Assembly (NCBI RefSeq): GCF_000717185.1
Contig: NZ_JNYE01000025.1
Location: 62,001 to 126,000, forward strand
DNA: 64,000 nucleotides
Source: Kitasatospora phosalacinea
Lineage (GTDB): Bacteria; Actinomycetota; Actinomycetes; Streptomycetales; Streptomycetaceae
Direction of reading: 5' to 3'
The notes under the pieces were generated by a model, which saw nothing but the letters and a program-made list of their open reading frames with translations, ran no database searches and was not told the DNA's origin. Shown piece by piece: positions 41,843 through 49,093 of the stretch. The position numbers and the translations under genes are program-made. Within the stretch, counting starts at the first letter, position 1, and every line of letters begins with the position of its first letter.

Positions 41843-43687
41843 GTGACCGACCTCAGCCCCGCGACCACCACCGCCCACCGCCGCTACCAGCCCCATCCGT
41901 ACGTGGGCGGGCGGGCGGTGGCGCTGCGCGCCCTGGCGGCCTGGCGCGCGGGGGGCGCCGACGCGCCCCGCACGGTGCTGCTGACGGGCGGTTCCGGCAG
42001 CGGCCGGTCCCGGTTGCTGACCGGGTTCCTGCTGCTGTGCGAGCCGTCCGAGCGGGAGCGGTTCGACCTGGACGCGCTGGACCCGGCCACCGTGCCGCCG
42101 GGCGGGCTGCCCGCGCCGCCGGTGTTCGACGCCGCCGGGCGGACGGCCCTCCAGCTGCGCTGGCTGGTGGCGGACCACTTCGCGCCCGGCGCCGTCCGGG
42201 CCGACGAGCTGGCCGGGCGGCTGGCCGGGATCGGGTCGCCCGAGCGGCCGGTGGCGGTCGTGGTCGCGGACAGCGACCGGGCGGGGGCGCTGGCCGGGCT
42301 CGGCGAGCCCGCGCTGGTCGCCGAGCAGGTGCTGCGGCCGCTGGCGCTCGCCCCCGGGGTCCGGCTGCTGGCGGACGTGGACCGGGCCGAGGCGCAGTGG
42401 CTGGCCGGGCAGCTGCCCGGCGACCAGCTGCTGGTGGTCGACCTGGACCGGGAGCCGTGGCGGGACGAGGAGGGGCTGCGGCTGCAGGCCGAGTACTCCC
42501 TGCCGGACCCGGACGGCGCCGCGCAGCTGGCCCGGACGGCGGACGGTCCGCTGGTGGTCCGGCTGGCCGCCTGGTCGTCGCGCAGCAGGCCGGACGGGCC
42601 GACGCCGATGCCCCGCACCGTCGGTGACGCGCTCGACCTGCAGGCCGAGCTGCACGGCGCGGACGAGCTGACGCTGCGCCGGCTGCTCGCCCCGCTGGCC
42701 CTGGCCGGGCCCGGCGAGCCGCTGCCGTTGGAGCTCTGGGCCCCGCTGGCCTCGGCGGTCGCGGGCAAGGACCTCGGCCCGGCGCTGGCGGCCGGGCAGC
42801 ACCTGCTGCTGCCGTTCTTCGACCTGGCCTCGGCCGAGGGGCGGCCCCCGGCCGTCCGGATCGTGCACCCGGCGCTGGCCGCCGAGCTGCGCGAACGCTT
42901 CAGCGGCACCGCCCAGGAGGTGCACCGCCGCCTGGCCGCCGCCCTGCGGGCCACCCTGGACGGGGAGGAGGGCCCCCGGCGGTGGGCGCGGGCCGCGCCG
43001 TACGTCCGGGAGCAGCTGGTCGGCCACGCGCTGGAGGGCGGGGTGCTGCCGGAGCTGATGGCGGACCCGGGGTTCCTGGTGCACGCCGAGCAGGTCCGGC
43101 TGCGGGCCGCCGCCGAGCACCTGGTCGCGGCCGGTGCGGAGCTGCCGCCGCTGGGCCGGACGTGGCTGCGGCTGGCGACGCTGTTCGTCCGCCAGCAGTT
43201 GGACCCGCAGCAGCGGGCCGCCCTGCTGGAGCACGGCGCCCGCCAGGACGGCCTGTCCGTGGCGGAGTTCGGCGTCGAGCTGCCGTGGCGCACGCTCTGG
43301 GCCCGGCCGCTGGCGGGGGTGCGCGGGGTCACGGCGGCGGTCGGCCCGGCGGGCGAGAGCCTGCTGGTGGCCTACCGGCCGGGCGGTGAGCCGGAGTTGG
43401 CGGCGTACGACGTGCTGACCGGCGAACCGGCGGTGTGCGACACCGACCGGCTGGCCCGTCCCACCGAGGAGCAGCGCGCCGCCACCCCGCTGGGCATCAG
43501 CACCGGCGCCGACTACCTGCGGCTGTGGACGCGGGGCGGGGACGGGCAGCCGAGCGAGCAGGTCGCGGTGTTCGTCTCCGGCGCCCCGCTGGGCGGCACC
43601 GACCTGACCCCGGACGGCCTGCTGCTGCTGGCCGACGCCCTGGGCGTCGCGGTGCTGCGCCCGTCCGCGCTTCCCGTCCGGCCGTAG
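41843..43687 (+). CDS. P-loop ATP-binding protein, function unknown
   Basis: 614-aa cytoplasmic protein. A Walker-A-like TGGSGSGRSRLL (about residues 48-59; note Arg-Ser in place of Lys-Ser/Thr) and a plausible Walker B LLVVDLD mark an N-terminal nucleotide-binding domain. The rest is a long helical region with Ala/Leu-rich segments and an end that looks like a short beta-propeller (LLVAYRPGGEPELAAYDVLTG). Reminiscent of STAND-type ATPase proteins of streptomycetes but I cannot name a family. GTG at 41843 with GGAGA upstream. Confidence 0.65.
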   Translation: MTDLSPATTTAHRRYQPHPYVGGRAVALRALAAWRAGGADAPRTVLLTGGSGSGRSRLLTGFLLLCEPSERERFDLDALDPATVPPGGLPAPPVFDAAGRTALQLRWLVADHFAPGAVRADELAGRLAGIGSPERPVAVVVADSDRAGALAGLGEPALVAEQVLRPLALAPGVRLLADVDRAEAQWLAGQLPGDQLLVVDLDREPWRDEEGLRLQAEYSLPDPDGAAQLARTADGPLVVRLAAWSSRSRPDGPTPMPRTVGDALDLQAELHGADELTLRRLLAPLALAGPGEPLPLELWAPLASAVAGKDLGPALAAGQHLLLPFFDLASAEGRPPAVRIVHPALAAELRERFSGTAQEVHRRLAAALRATLDGEEGPRRWARAAPYVREQLVGHALEGGVLPELMADPGFLVHAEQVRLRAAAEHLVAAGAELPPLGRTWLRLATLFVRQQLDPQQRAALLEHGARQDGLSVAEFGVELPWRTLWARPLAGVRGVTAAVGPAGESLLVAYRPGGEPELAAYDVLTGEPAVCDTDRLARPTEEQRAATPLGISTGADYLRLWTRGGDGQPSEQVAVFVSGAPLGGTDLTPDGLLLLADALGVAVLRPSALPVRP

Positions 43688-43711
43688 GCCCCCTTCCCGT
43701 CCGGCCGTAGG
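43670..43711. repeat. 19-bp direct repeat across the stop codon
   Basis: CTTCCCGTCCGGCCGTAGG occurs at 43670-43688 and again at 43693-43711; the first copy contains the stop of the P-loop gene. Confidence 0.85.
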
Positions 43712-43727
43712 TCCCGCTGGTGGCCCG

Positions 43728-44324
43728 TCAGTGCGCGGTGGTGGCGTCCTCGCCCGCGAGCAGGCGGGTCACCAGGGTGTCGACGAGGTGGGTGCGCTGT
43801 TCGGGGGTGTGCAGGTCGGGGAGGGTGAGCTGTTCGAGGGTCAGCCAGTTGAGGGCGAGGATCAGCAGCTGGGCGGTGGTGGCGTCACCGGGCAGGCCGG
43901 AGGCGAGGTGGTAGTCGGTGTTGAAGCGGAGGTCGGCGTCGACCCGGCGGGTGAGGACGGCGCGGAGTTCGGGGCGGCGCAGGGCGGCGAGGCGCAGTTC
44001 GAGCAGGGCGAGGAAGCCGGTGGGGTAGGCGGCGACGCGGTCGAGGACCTCGTGCACGAGGGCGGCGAGCCGGGCGGCGTCGCGGGGGCCCTCGAGGCCC
44101 CGGGCGAGGGTGTCGGCGCCGGGGTCGAGGCGTTCGTAGACGCGGTCGGCGCACTGGGCGAGCAGGGCGTCCCGGTTGGCGAAGTAGTTGGAGGCGGTGC
44201 CGGCGGGGACGGCGGCGCGCTGGTCGACGGCGCGGAAGGTGAGGCCGCGGGCGCCCTCCTCGGCCAGGACTTCGAGGGCGGCGTCGAGCAGGGCCGTCCG
44301 GCGTTCGGGATTGCTGCGTGCCAT
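43728..44324 (-). CDS. TetR-family regulator
   Basis: 198 aa. Helix-turn-helix LTFRAVDQRAAVPAGTASNYFANRDALL (about residues 28-55) and a TetR_C domain. Divergent from a dihydrofolate-reductase-like gene. Two related CGTAGT...CTACG-type dyads lie between the two starts and are probable operators. ATG start. It overlaps no neighbour and follows the P-loop gene on the opposite strand by 40 bp. Confidence 0.88.
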   Translation of the reverse strand: MARSNPERRTALLDAALEVLAEEGARGLTFRAVDQRAAVPAGTASNYFANRDALLAQCADRVYERLDPGADTLARGLEGPRDAARLAALVHEVLDRVAAYPTGFLALLELRLAALRRPELRAVLTRRVDADLRFNTDYHLASGLPGDATTAQLLILALNWLTLEQLTLPDLHTPEQRTHLVDTLVTRLLAGEDATTAH

Positions 44325-44343
44325 CGCTTGTGACCACTCCAGT

Positions 44344-44384
44344 CGTAGTGCTACGGTCTTACCACTCCGGCCAGAGTACTACGG
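44344..44384. promoter_or_regulatory. Paired operator candidates for the divergent TetR
   Basis: CGTAG-TG-CTACG at 44344-44355 and, on the opposite strand, CCGTAGTACTCTGG around 44371-44384. They share CGTAGT and an inverted CTACG/CTCTGG half. Confidence 0.5.
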
Positions 44385-44417
44385 ACGGAGTCCCGTTCCC
44401 CACCGAGAGGTTCCTGG

Positions 44418-44996
44418 ATGCGAAGGCTCGTGTACTACGTCGCCGTCTCCGTGGACGGCTTCATCGCCGGCCCGTCCGGCGAGTTCGACTTCTACCCCGC
44501 TGCCCCGGACATGGCGCAGCACCAGCTGACCGAGTTCCCCGAGACGATCCCGGTGCAGGGCCGCCCGCACCTGGGTCTGACCGACACCCCCAACCGGCGC
44601 TTCGACACCGTGCTGATGGGCCTGGGCGCCTACCGCCCCGGGCTGGACGCGGGCATCCCCAGCCCCTACCCGCACCTGGCGCAGTACGTGGTCTCCAGCT
44701 CGCTGCCCGCCGTGGACGACCCCGCGGTGCACCTGGTGCGCGCCGATCCGCTGGGTCTGGTGCGGGAGTTGAAGCAGCAGCCGGGCCGCGGCGACCTCTG
44801 GCTGTGCGGCGGCGGCCGGCTGGCGGCCGAACTGCTGCCGGAGATCGACGAGTTGGTGCTCAAGCGGTACCCGGTGGTGGCGGGCGGCGGCATTCCCGCG
44901 TTCGCCGGGCCGCTGCGGCCGCGCCCGTTCGCCCCGGTGGAGACCCTGGCCTTCAGCCACGGCGGCACCGTCACCACCTACCGCCCCGCCGGGTAG
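44418..44996 (+). CDS. Dihydrofolate reductase / RibD C-domain-like reductase
   Basis: 192-aa protein of the DHFR-like RibD_C superfamily. YYVAVSVDGFIAGPSGEFDF is the N-terminal strand-loop, DTVLMGLGAY resembles the NADPH-contact region, and LWLCGGGRLAAELL is the nucleotide-binding GGG motif. Actual substrate unknown: such proteins are rarely true folate reductases. GAGAGG precedes the ATG. The divergent TetR probably controls it. Confidence 0.85.
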   Translation: MRRLVYYVAVSVDGFIAGPSGEFDFYPAAPDMAQHQLTEFPETIPVQGRPHLGLTDTPNRRFDTVLMGLGAYRPGLDAGIPSPYPHLAQYVVSSSLPAVDDPAVHLVRADPLGLVRELKQQPGRGDLWLCGGGRLAAELLPEIDELVLKRYPVVAGGGIPAFAGPLRPRPFAPVETLAFSHGGTVTTYRPAG

Positions 44997-45053
44997 CGTG
45001 GGCCCCACGAGGCCCGGCCCCGCGCCGGGCCGTACGAGGGGGAGCAACGCACC

Positions 45054-45809
45054 ATGACTGCGACGCAGGTGACGACCCGTTGGGTCCGCCCGGAGGACGG
45101 CGGCCCGGAGGTGTTCCTGGCCGCGCCCGCGGGCACCGCACCGGCGGCCACCGTGGTGGTCGGCCAGGAGCTGTTCGGGGTCACGGCCTGGGTGCGCGGG
45201 GTCTGCGAGCGGCTGGCCGCCGCCGGGTACGCCGCCGTCGCACCGGACTTCTACGGGCGCGAGGCGCAGCGCGCCGACCTGCCGTACGACGACCCGGGGC
45301 GGGTCGAGGGCTTCGCCCTGCTCGGCACCCTGACCACCGAACGGGTCGTCGCCGACACCGCCGCCGCGCTGGCCGGCGGCGCGGCCCTCGGCGGGGGCCC
45401 GGGCCGGGCGTTCGTCGGCTTCTCGGTCGGCGGCCACCTCGGCCTGCTGGCCGGCGCCCACCTCCCGCTGGACGTGGTGGCCGCCTGCTACCCCACCTGG
45501 ACGCTGGAGGGCGGCACCCCGCTCGCCGACGACCACCCGCCGCTCGCCGCACCGGGCGCGGCCGCGCTCGCCGCCCGCGGCACGACCGTCCTCGGCCTGG
45601 TCGGCACCGGGGACCACATCGTCCCGCCCGAGCAGTGGGCCCGCATCGGCGACCGCCTCACCGGCGCGGGCGTCCCGCACGACCTGGTCGCCTACCCGGG
45701 CGTCCCGCACGGCTTCCTGTGCGACCACCGCCCCGCCACCCACCGCCCCGTGGAGACCGAGGACGCCTTCACCCGCATCCTCGCCGCCCTCGCCACCCTC
45801 GCCCCCTGA
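45054..45809 (+). CDS. Dienelactone hydrolase-family protein with Ser nucleophile
   Basis: 251-aa alpha/beta hydrolase. Family positions: E39 in VGQELFG, nucleophile in GFSVGGHLG (S124), D187 in GTGDHIVPP and H219 in PGVPHGF. Classical dienelactone hydrolases carry cysteine at the nucleophile, so serine here suggests an esterase/lipase-like activity rather than chlorocatechol degradation. GGGGGAG precedes the ATG. It follows the DHFR-like gene by 57 bp and may be co-transcribed. Confidence 0.85.
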   Translation: MTATQVTTRWVRPEDGGPEVFLAAPAGTAPAATVVVGQELFGVTAWVRGVCERLAAAGYAAVAPDFYGREAQRADLPYDDPGRVEGFALLGTLTTERVVADTAAALAGGAALGGGPGRAFVGFSVGGHLGLLAGAHLPLDVVAACYPTWTLEGGTPLADDHPPLAAPGAAALAARGTTVLGLVGTGDHIVPPEQWARIGDRLTGAGVPHDLVAYPGVPHGFLCDHRPATHRPVETEDAFTRILAALATLAP

Positions 45810-45821
45810 AGGCCTGACCCC

Positions 45822-45856
45822 CGACCGCACCGACCGCACCGGCCGCACCGACCGCC
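45822..45856. repeat. 9-bp repeat tract before a terminator
   Basis: About four units of the type CGACCGCAC follow the hydrolase stop codon. Confidence 0.6.
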
Positions 45857-45860
45857 TGAC

Positions 45861-45900
45861 GCCCCGCCCCGGCCCCGTCCCGCCACCCGCGGGGCGGGGC
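45861..45900 (+). terminator. Hairpin after the hydrolase gene
   Basis: GCCCCGCCCC (45861-45870) pairs with GGGGCGGGGC (45891-45900) around a 20-nt loop. Confidence 0.65.
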
Positions 45901-46020
45901 CCTCGCACGTCCGCGGCGCCCCCGCCCCTGCTCCGAACGGGCGCCGCGGCGTCACCCCGCCGACCCGCGGCGCGTTGGACCGGCGTCAGCCATCCGTCTC
46001 CCCGCCGAGGAGCCCGCCCC

Positions 46021-46215
46021 ATGCGTACCGCACTCACCGCCCTCGCCCTCGCCGCCGCCCTGCTCTGCCCCGCGGCCGGCGCCTTCGCCGACGACTCCGC
46101 CGCTCCGGTGCCCAACCAGGGCTACAGCATTCCGGTCGGTGCGATCACCGACCTCGGTGCGCTGCCGGTGCTGGGCGGCCTGGGCAACGACTTCGCCCAC
46201 CTGCTGGGGCAGTAG
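46021..46215 (+). CDS. Small secreted protein
   Basis: 64 aa with a clear Sec signal peptide (MRTALTALALAAALLCPAAG) and a mature peptide of about 40 residues (DDSAAPVPNQGYSIPVGAIT and on, glycine/leucine-rich end). No cysteine remains after cleavage. It resembles small exported streptomycete peptides of unknown role, not a chaplin (no chaplin core). GAGGAG 8 nt upstream of the ATG. Confidence 0.7.
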   Translation: MRTALTALALAAALLCPAAGAFADDSAAPVPNQGYSIPVGAITDLGALPVLGGLGNDFAHLLGQ

Positions 46216-46235
46216 GGCCCTTCGCGCAGGAGCCG

Positions 46236-46274
46236 CGGGAGCGGGCCGAGGCGACGAGCGGCGGCCCGCTCCCG
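46236..46274 (+). terminator. Hairpin terminator after the small secreted protein
   Basis: Perfect 13-bp stem CGGGAGCGGGCCG with its complement at 46262-46274, 13-nt loop. Separates the small gene from the sulfur operon promoter. Confidence 0.75.
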
Positions 46275-46417
46275 GCCCGGGTTGTTTCCGCTCCGGAAGT
46301 TTTCCCCGGCCGGGGCGCGGACGACAAGGGGCGACGGGGGTTCGTCGCGGGGTCGTCACCGGCCCGCAACATGTCGAAATACTCCGCAACACCCGCTCCC
46401 AGCTGGGGAGATGGCGA

Positions 46418-46447
46418 TTGACAGCGGGCGTCCGGGCCGAGCACGAT
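46418..46447 (+). promoter_or_regulatory. Consensus promoter of the sulfur operon
   Basis: TTGACA (46418-46423), 18-bp spacer, CACGAT (46442-46447). The predicted start near 46454 gives a short untranslated lead to the Cys-rich leader ORF at 46488. Confidence 0.7.
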
Positions 46448-46487
46448 GAGCGCCGAGCCCAGGTGCAGCGAACCGGAAGGAGGGCCG

Positions 46488-46577
46488 ATGCGTACCGTCG
46501 TTGTCGTCTGTTGTCCGTCGTGCCCGGCCCCGGTGGGTCTGCGTCGCCGTGGCTGTTGTCGGCGCTGCTGCGCGTAG
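46488..46577 (+). CDS. Cysteine-rich leader peptide
   Basis: A 29-codon ORF too short for ordinary gene finding. It begins [12 protein letters not shown] and ends GCCRRCCA, with seven cysteines (codons 8, 9, 12, 23, 24, 27, 28), three of them as Cys-Cys pairs, and an excellent GGAAGGAGGG site. Actinobacteria commonly place such cysteine-containing leader ORFs ahead of sulfur-assimilation genes, where ribosome stalling on Cys codons at low cysteine is thought to switch on the downstream genes. The operon that follows (TauD, ABC importer, sulfatase) fits exactly. Alternative hairpins lie just downstream. Confidence 0.8.
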   Translation: MRTVVVVCCPSCPAPVGLRRRGCCRRCCA

Positions 46578-46613
46578 TCAGCGCGCCCCTCCCCTCCTTT
46601 CCCACCTCTCCCT

Positions 46614-46675
46614 CCGTCACGGCGGTGCGCCCTCCGGGCTGCCCGGTCGCCGTGCGGTGTCCGGCCTCGTGACGG
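46614..46675 (+). promoter_or_regulatory. Attenuator-like alternative hairpins
   Basis: CCGTCACG (46614-46621) can pair with CGTGACGG (46668-46675), or CACGGC (46618-46623) with GCCGTG (46649-46654). The two structures share 46618-46621 and exclude each other. They sit between the leader stop and the tauD ribosome-binding site. Confidence 0.5.
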
Positions 46676-46722
46676 CACCCGTGCTGCCGTCGCCGTTCCC
46701 ACCTCCCCGAAGGAGTTCCGCC

Positions 46723-47712
46723 ATGCCCGTTTCCACGTCCACTCCCGTCCTCGCTCCGACCGAGCTGCGGCTGACCCCGGCCGCGGGGCGGATCGGCGCG
46801 GTCGTCCACGACGTCAAGCTGGGCGCCGACCTGTCCGCGGAGACGGTGGCGGCGCTGGAGGCCGCGCTGTACGAGCACAAGGTGCTGTTCTTCCGCGGCC
46901 AGGAGCACCTGGACGACGCCGAACACGAGGCGTTCGCACGGCTGTTGGGGCAGCCGGTGTTCCACCCGACGGTGCCGAGCGCGGACGGGCGGTACATCTT
47001 CGAGCTGGACGCCACCAAGGGCGTGCGGGCGAACAACTGGCACACCGACGTGACGTTCGTGCCCTCGTACCCGAAGGCGTCGATCCTGCGGGCGCTGGAG
47101 CTGCCGCCGGCGGGCGGCAGCACGGTGTGGGCGAACACCGCGGCCGCGTACCAGGACCTCCCGGCGCCGCTGAAGGCGCTCGCGGAGAGCCTGCGGGCGG
47201 TGCACACCAACGACTACGACTACGCGGCGAACCTGGCGCTGGCACCGGAGTTGGCGGACAACGCCGAGGTGGCGAAGCTGTTCCGGCAGGTGTTCGTGTC
47301 GACGGCGTTCAAGACCGAGCACCCGCTGGTGCGGGTGCACCCGGTGACGGGCGAGAAGCACCTGCTGCTGGGGTCCTTCGCGCAGAAGGTCGTCGGGGTG
47401 TCGGGCAAGGACAGCCGGGCGCTGATCGAGCTGTTCCAGCGGTACGTGGAGCGGCTGGAGAACAGCGTGCGCTGGGACTGGCAGGTCGGCGACGTCGCGA
47501 TCTGGGACAACCGGGCCACCCAGCACTACGCGGTGAACGACTACGGCGACGAGCCGCGCCTGGTGCGCCGGATCACCCTGGACGGCGACCTGCCGGTGGG
47601 CGTGGACGGGCGGCCGAGCCGCCTGCTGGAGCCGGCCGACCCGCCGCGGGTGGCCGGTCTCGTCCCGGCCGCCGAGCTGGAGGCCGAGGCGCTGTCCGGC
47701 CCCGTTTCCTGA
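46723..47712 (+). CDS. TauD/TfdA-family 2-oxoglutarate-dependent dioxygenase
   Basis: 329-aa Fe(II)/2-oxoglutarate enzyme. Iron ligands H107 and D109 (NWHTDVTF) and H268 ([11 protein letters not shown]), with the 2-oxoglutarate arginine near 282. The family oxidises taurine and other sulfonates, or alkyl sulfates (AtsK), releasing sulfite or sulfate. In this operon with an ABC importer and sulfatase it probably liberates sulfur from an imported organosulfur compound. GAAGGAG precedes the ATG at 46723. The symbol is left blank because taurine itself cannot be inferred. Confidence 0.88.
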   Translation: MPVSTSTPVLAPTELRLTPAAGRIGAVVHDVKLGADLSAETVAALEAALYEHKVLFFRGQEHLDDAEHEAFARLLGQPVFHPTVPSADGRYIFELDATKGVRANNWHTDVTFVPSYPKASILRALELPPAGGSTVWANTAAAYQDLPAPLKALAESLRAVHTNDYDYAANLALAPELADNAEVAKLFRQVFVSTAFKTEHPLVRVHPVTGEKHLLLGSFAQKVVGVSGKDSRALIELFQRYVERLENSVRWDWQVGDVAIWDNRATQHYAVNDYGDEPRLVRRITLDGDLPVGVDGRPSRLLEPADPPRVAGLVPAAELEAEALSGPVS

Positions 47713-47746
47713 CCGAACCACCCGGCAGCGCAGAGGAGTTGGATCC

Positions 47747-49018
47747 GTGACCGGCACCGTCCGCAGTCGCCCGGGCACTTCCGTCCCGCACCCCGCGACC
47801 CGTCCTACGCCCCGGCCCGCGGCCCGTCCCGCGACCCGGGCCGGGGACGACCGGCGGGAGGCGAACGCGGCCACCGTGCTGCGGGCGGTGCTGGACCACG
47901 GGCCGGTGGCGCGCAGTGCGGTGGCCCGGTTGACGGGGCTGAGCGCGGCGGCGGTCTCCCGGCAGGTGGTGGATCTGCTGCGGCTCGAACTGCTGTCGGA
48001 GCGGCCGGAGTTGGCGGTCGCCGCGCCGGGGGTGCGGGGCCGTCCGCAGCTGCCGCTGGAGGTGGACGCGCAGCGGCTGGCGGTGGCCGGGCTGCACGTG
48101 GGCCTGCCGTACAGCACGTTCGCGCTGCTGGACCTGCGCGGCCGGGTGCTGTTCCGGCAGGAGCTGCCGCACGGCGGGCGGCGCGGGTCGACGGCGTTGA
48201 AGGCGCTGCTGGCCCGGGTGCCGCGGCTGCTGGCGGCGGCCGCGGGCGCGCCGGCCACGGCCGGTCGGCGGGTGCTGGGGCTGGGCGCGGTGACCGGCGG
48301 TGCGGTGGACGCCGAGCGCGGGGTGACCGTCCGGCACGAGCCGCTGGGCTGGCACGGGGTGCCGCTGCGGGAGCTGCTGGAGCGGGCGACCGGGCTGCCG
48401 GTGCGGGTGGACAACCACGCGCGGGCGCTGGCCGCGGCGGAGGTGCTGTTCGGTGATCCGGCGGCCCGGCGGTCGATGGTGCAGCTGTTCGTGGGCCACG
48501 TGGTGGACGCGTCCATCTCGGTGGCCGGGACGGTGCACCAGGGTCCGCCGTCGGTGACCGGTGACGGCGGGCACCTGCCGGTGCCGGGCAGCACGGCGCG
48601 ATGTCACTGCGGCCGCAGCGGCTGCCTGTCGGTGGCCGCGTCGGACGACACGCTGTTCGACGCGGCCGTCGCGCGGGGCGTGATCGCCCGGCCGGACCGG
48701 GGGCTGCTGCTGGCGGCCGTCCGGGCCGGGGACGCCCGGGCCGACGCGCTGGTGCGCGAGCGGGCCCGGGTGGTGGGCGGGGCGCTGGCCCTGCTCGCCG
48801 ACGTGGTCAACCCGGACCTGCTGGTGCTGACCGAGACCTTCGCACTGGCCGAACCGGTCTACCTGGACGTGGTGCGCGAGGAGTTCGCACTCCGTTCGCA
48901 CCTGCACCGGGACGCCGGGCTCCTGGTCGCGCAGCGCTTCGGCGCGGACGCGCTGGCGGTGGCGGCCTGCGCGCCGGTGCTGGGCGAGCTGTACGCCCGT
49001 CCGCTGCCGGGCCTGTGA
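47747..49018 (+). CDS. ROK-family transcriptional regulator in the sulfur operon
   Basis: 423 aa. An N-terminal winged helix (AVLDHGPVARSAVARLTGLSAAAVSRQVVDLL) precedes an ROK sugar-kinase-like domain. The zinc motif CHCGRSGCLS is intact. The phosphate-binding GAVTGG loop is present (consensus is usually G-x-P-G). Most ROK regulators sense sugars or sugar phosphates; one embedded in a sulfur-scavenging operon suggests a sulfated-sugar or sugar-linked ligand, though this is inference. GTG with AGAGGAG; 34 bp after tauD. Confidence 0.85.
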   Translation: MTGTVRSRPGTSVPHPATRPTPRPAARPATRAGDDRREANAATVLRAVLDHGPVARSAVARLTGLSAAAVSRQVVDLLRLELLSERPELAVAAPGVRGRPQLPLEVDAQRLAVAGLHVGLPYSTFALLDLRGRVLFRQELPHGGRRGSTALKALLARVPRLLAAAAGAPATAGRRVLGLGAVTGGAVDAERGVTVRHEPLGWHGVPLRELLERATGLPVRVDNHARALAAAEVLFGDPAARRSMVQLFVGHVVDASISVAGTVHQGPPSVTGDGGHLPVPGSTARCHCGRSGCLSVAASDDTLFDAAVARGVIARPDRGLLLAAVRAGDARADALVRERARVVGGALALLADVVNPDLLVLTETFALAEPVYLDVVREEFALRSHLHRDAGLLVAQRFGADALAVAACAPVLGELYARPLPGL

Positions 49019-49055
49019 CCCCTCCCCCTCCCTCCCCCTCCCTCCCTCCCTCCCT
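49019..49055. repeat. 37-nt polypyrimidine tract
   Basis: Uninterrupted C/T run (CCCTCCCTCC-type). Its complement contains successive GGGA blocks and could form a G-quadruplex on the template strand. Located between the ROK regulator and the binding-protein gene. Confidence 0.85.
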
Positions 49056-49093
49056 ACTTCCCCGAATTCTCTTCTCCCGAAGGACTGTTGACG

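Noticed and set aside
39563..43234. Very long minus-strand open frame (1223 codons) opposite ligA and the P-loop gene
   Set aside because: Arg/Gln/His/Pro-rich composition with no domain; it is the shadow of two convincing plus-strand genes in GC-rich DNA.
46021..46215. Chaplin or lanthipeptide precursor
   Set aside because: No chaplin core, no Cys/Ser-rich core peptide and no modification enzymes nearby; only a signal peptide and a short mature part.
46488..46722. Riboswitch (SAM, cobalamin or cysteine-related) ahead of the sulfur operon
   Set aside because: No conserved aptamer core recognisable; the Cys-rich ORF explains the leader better.
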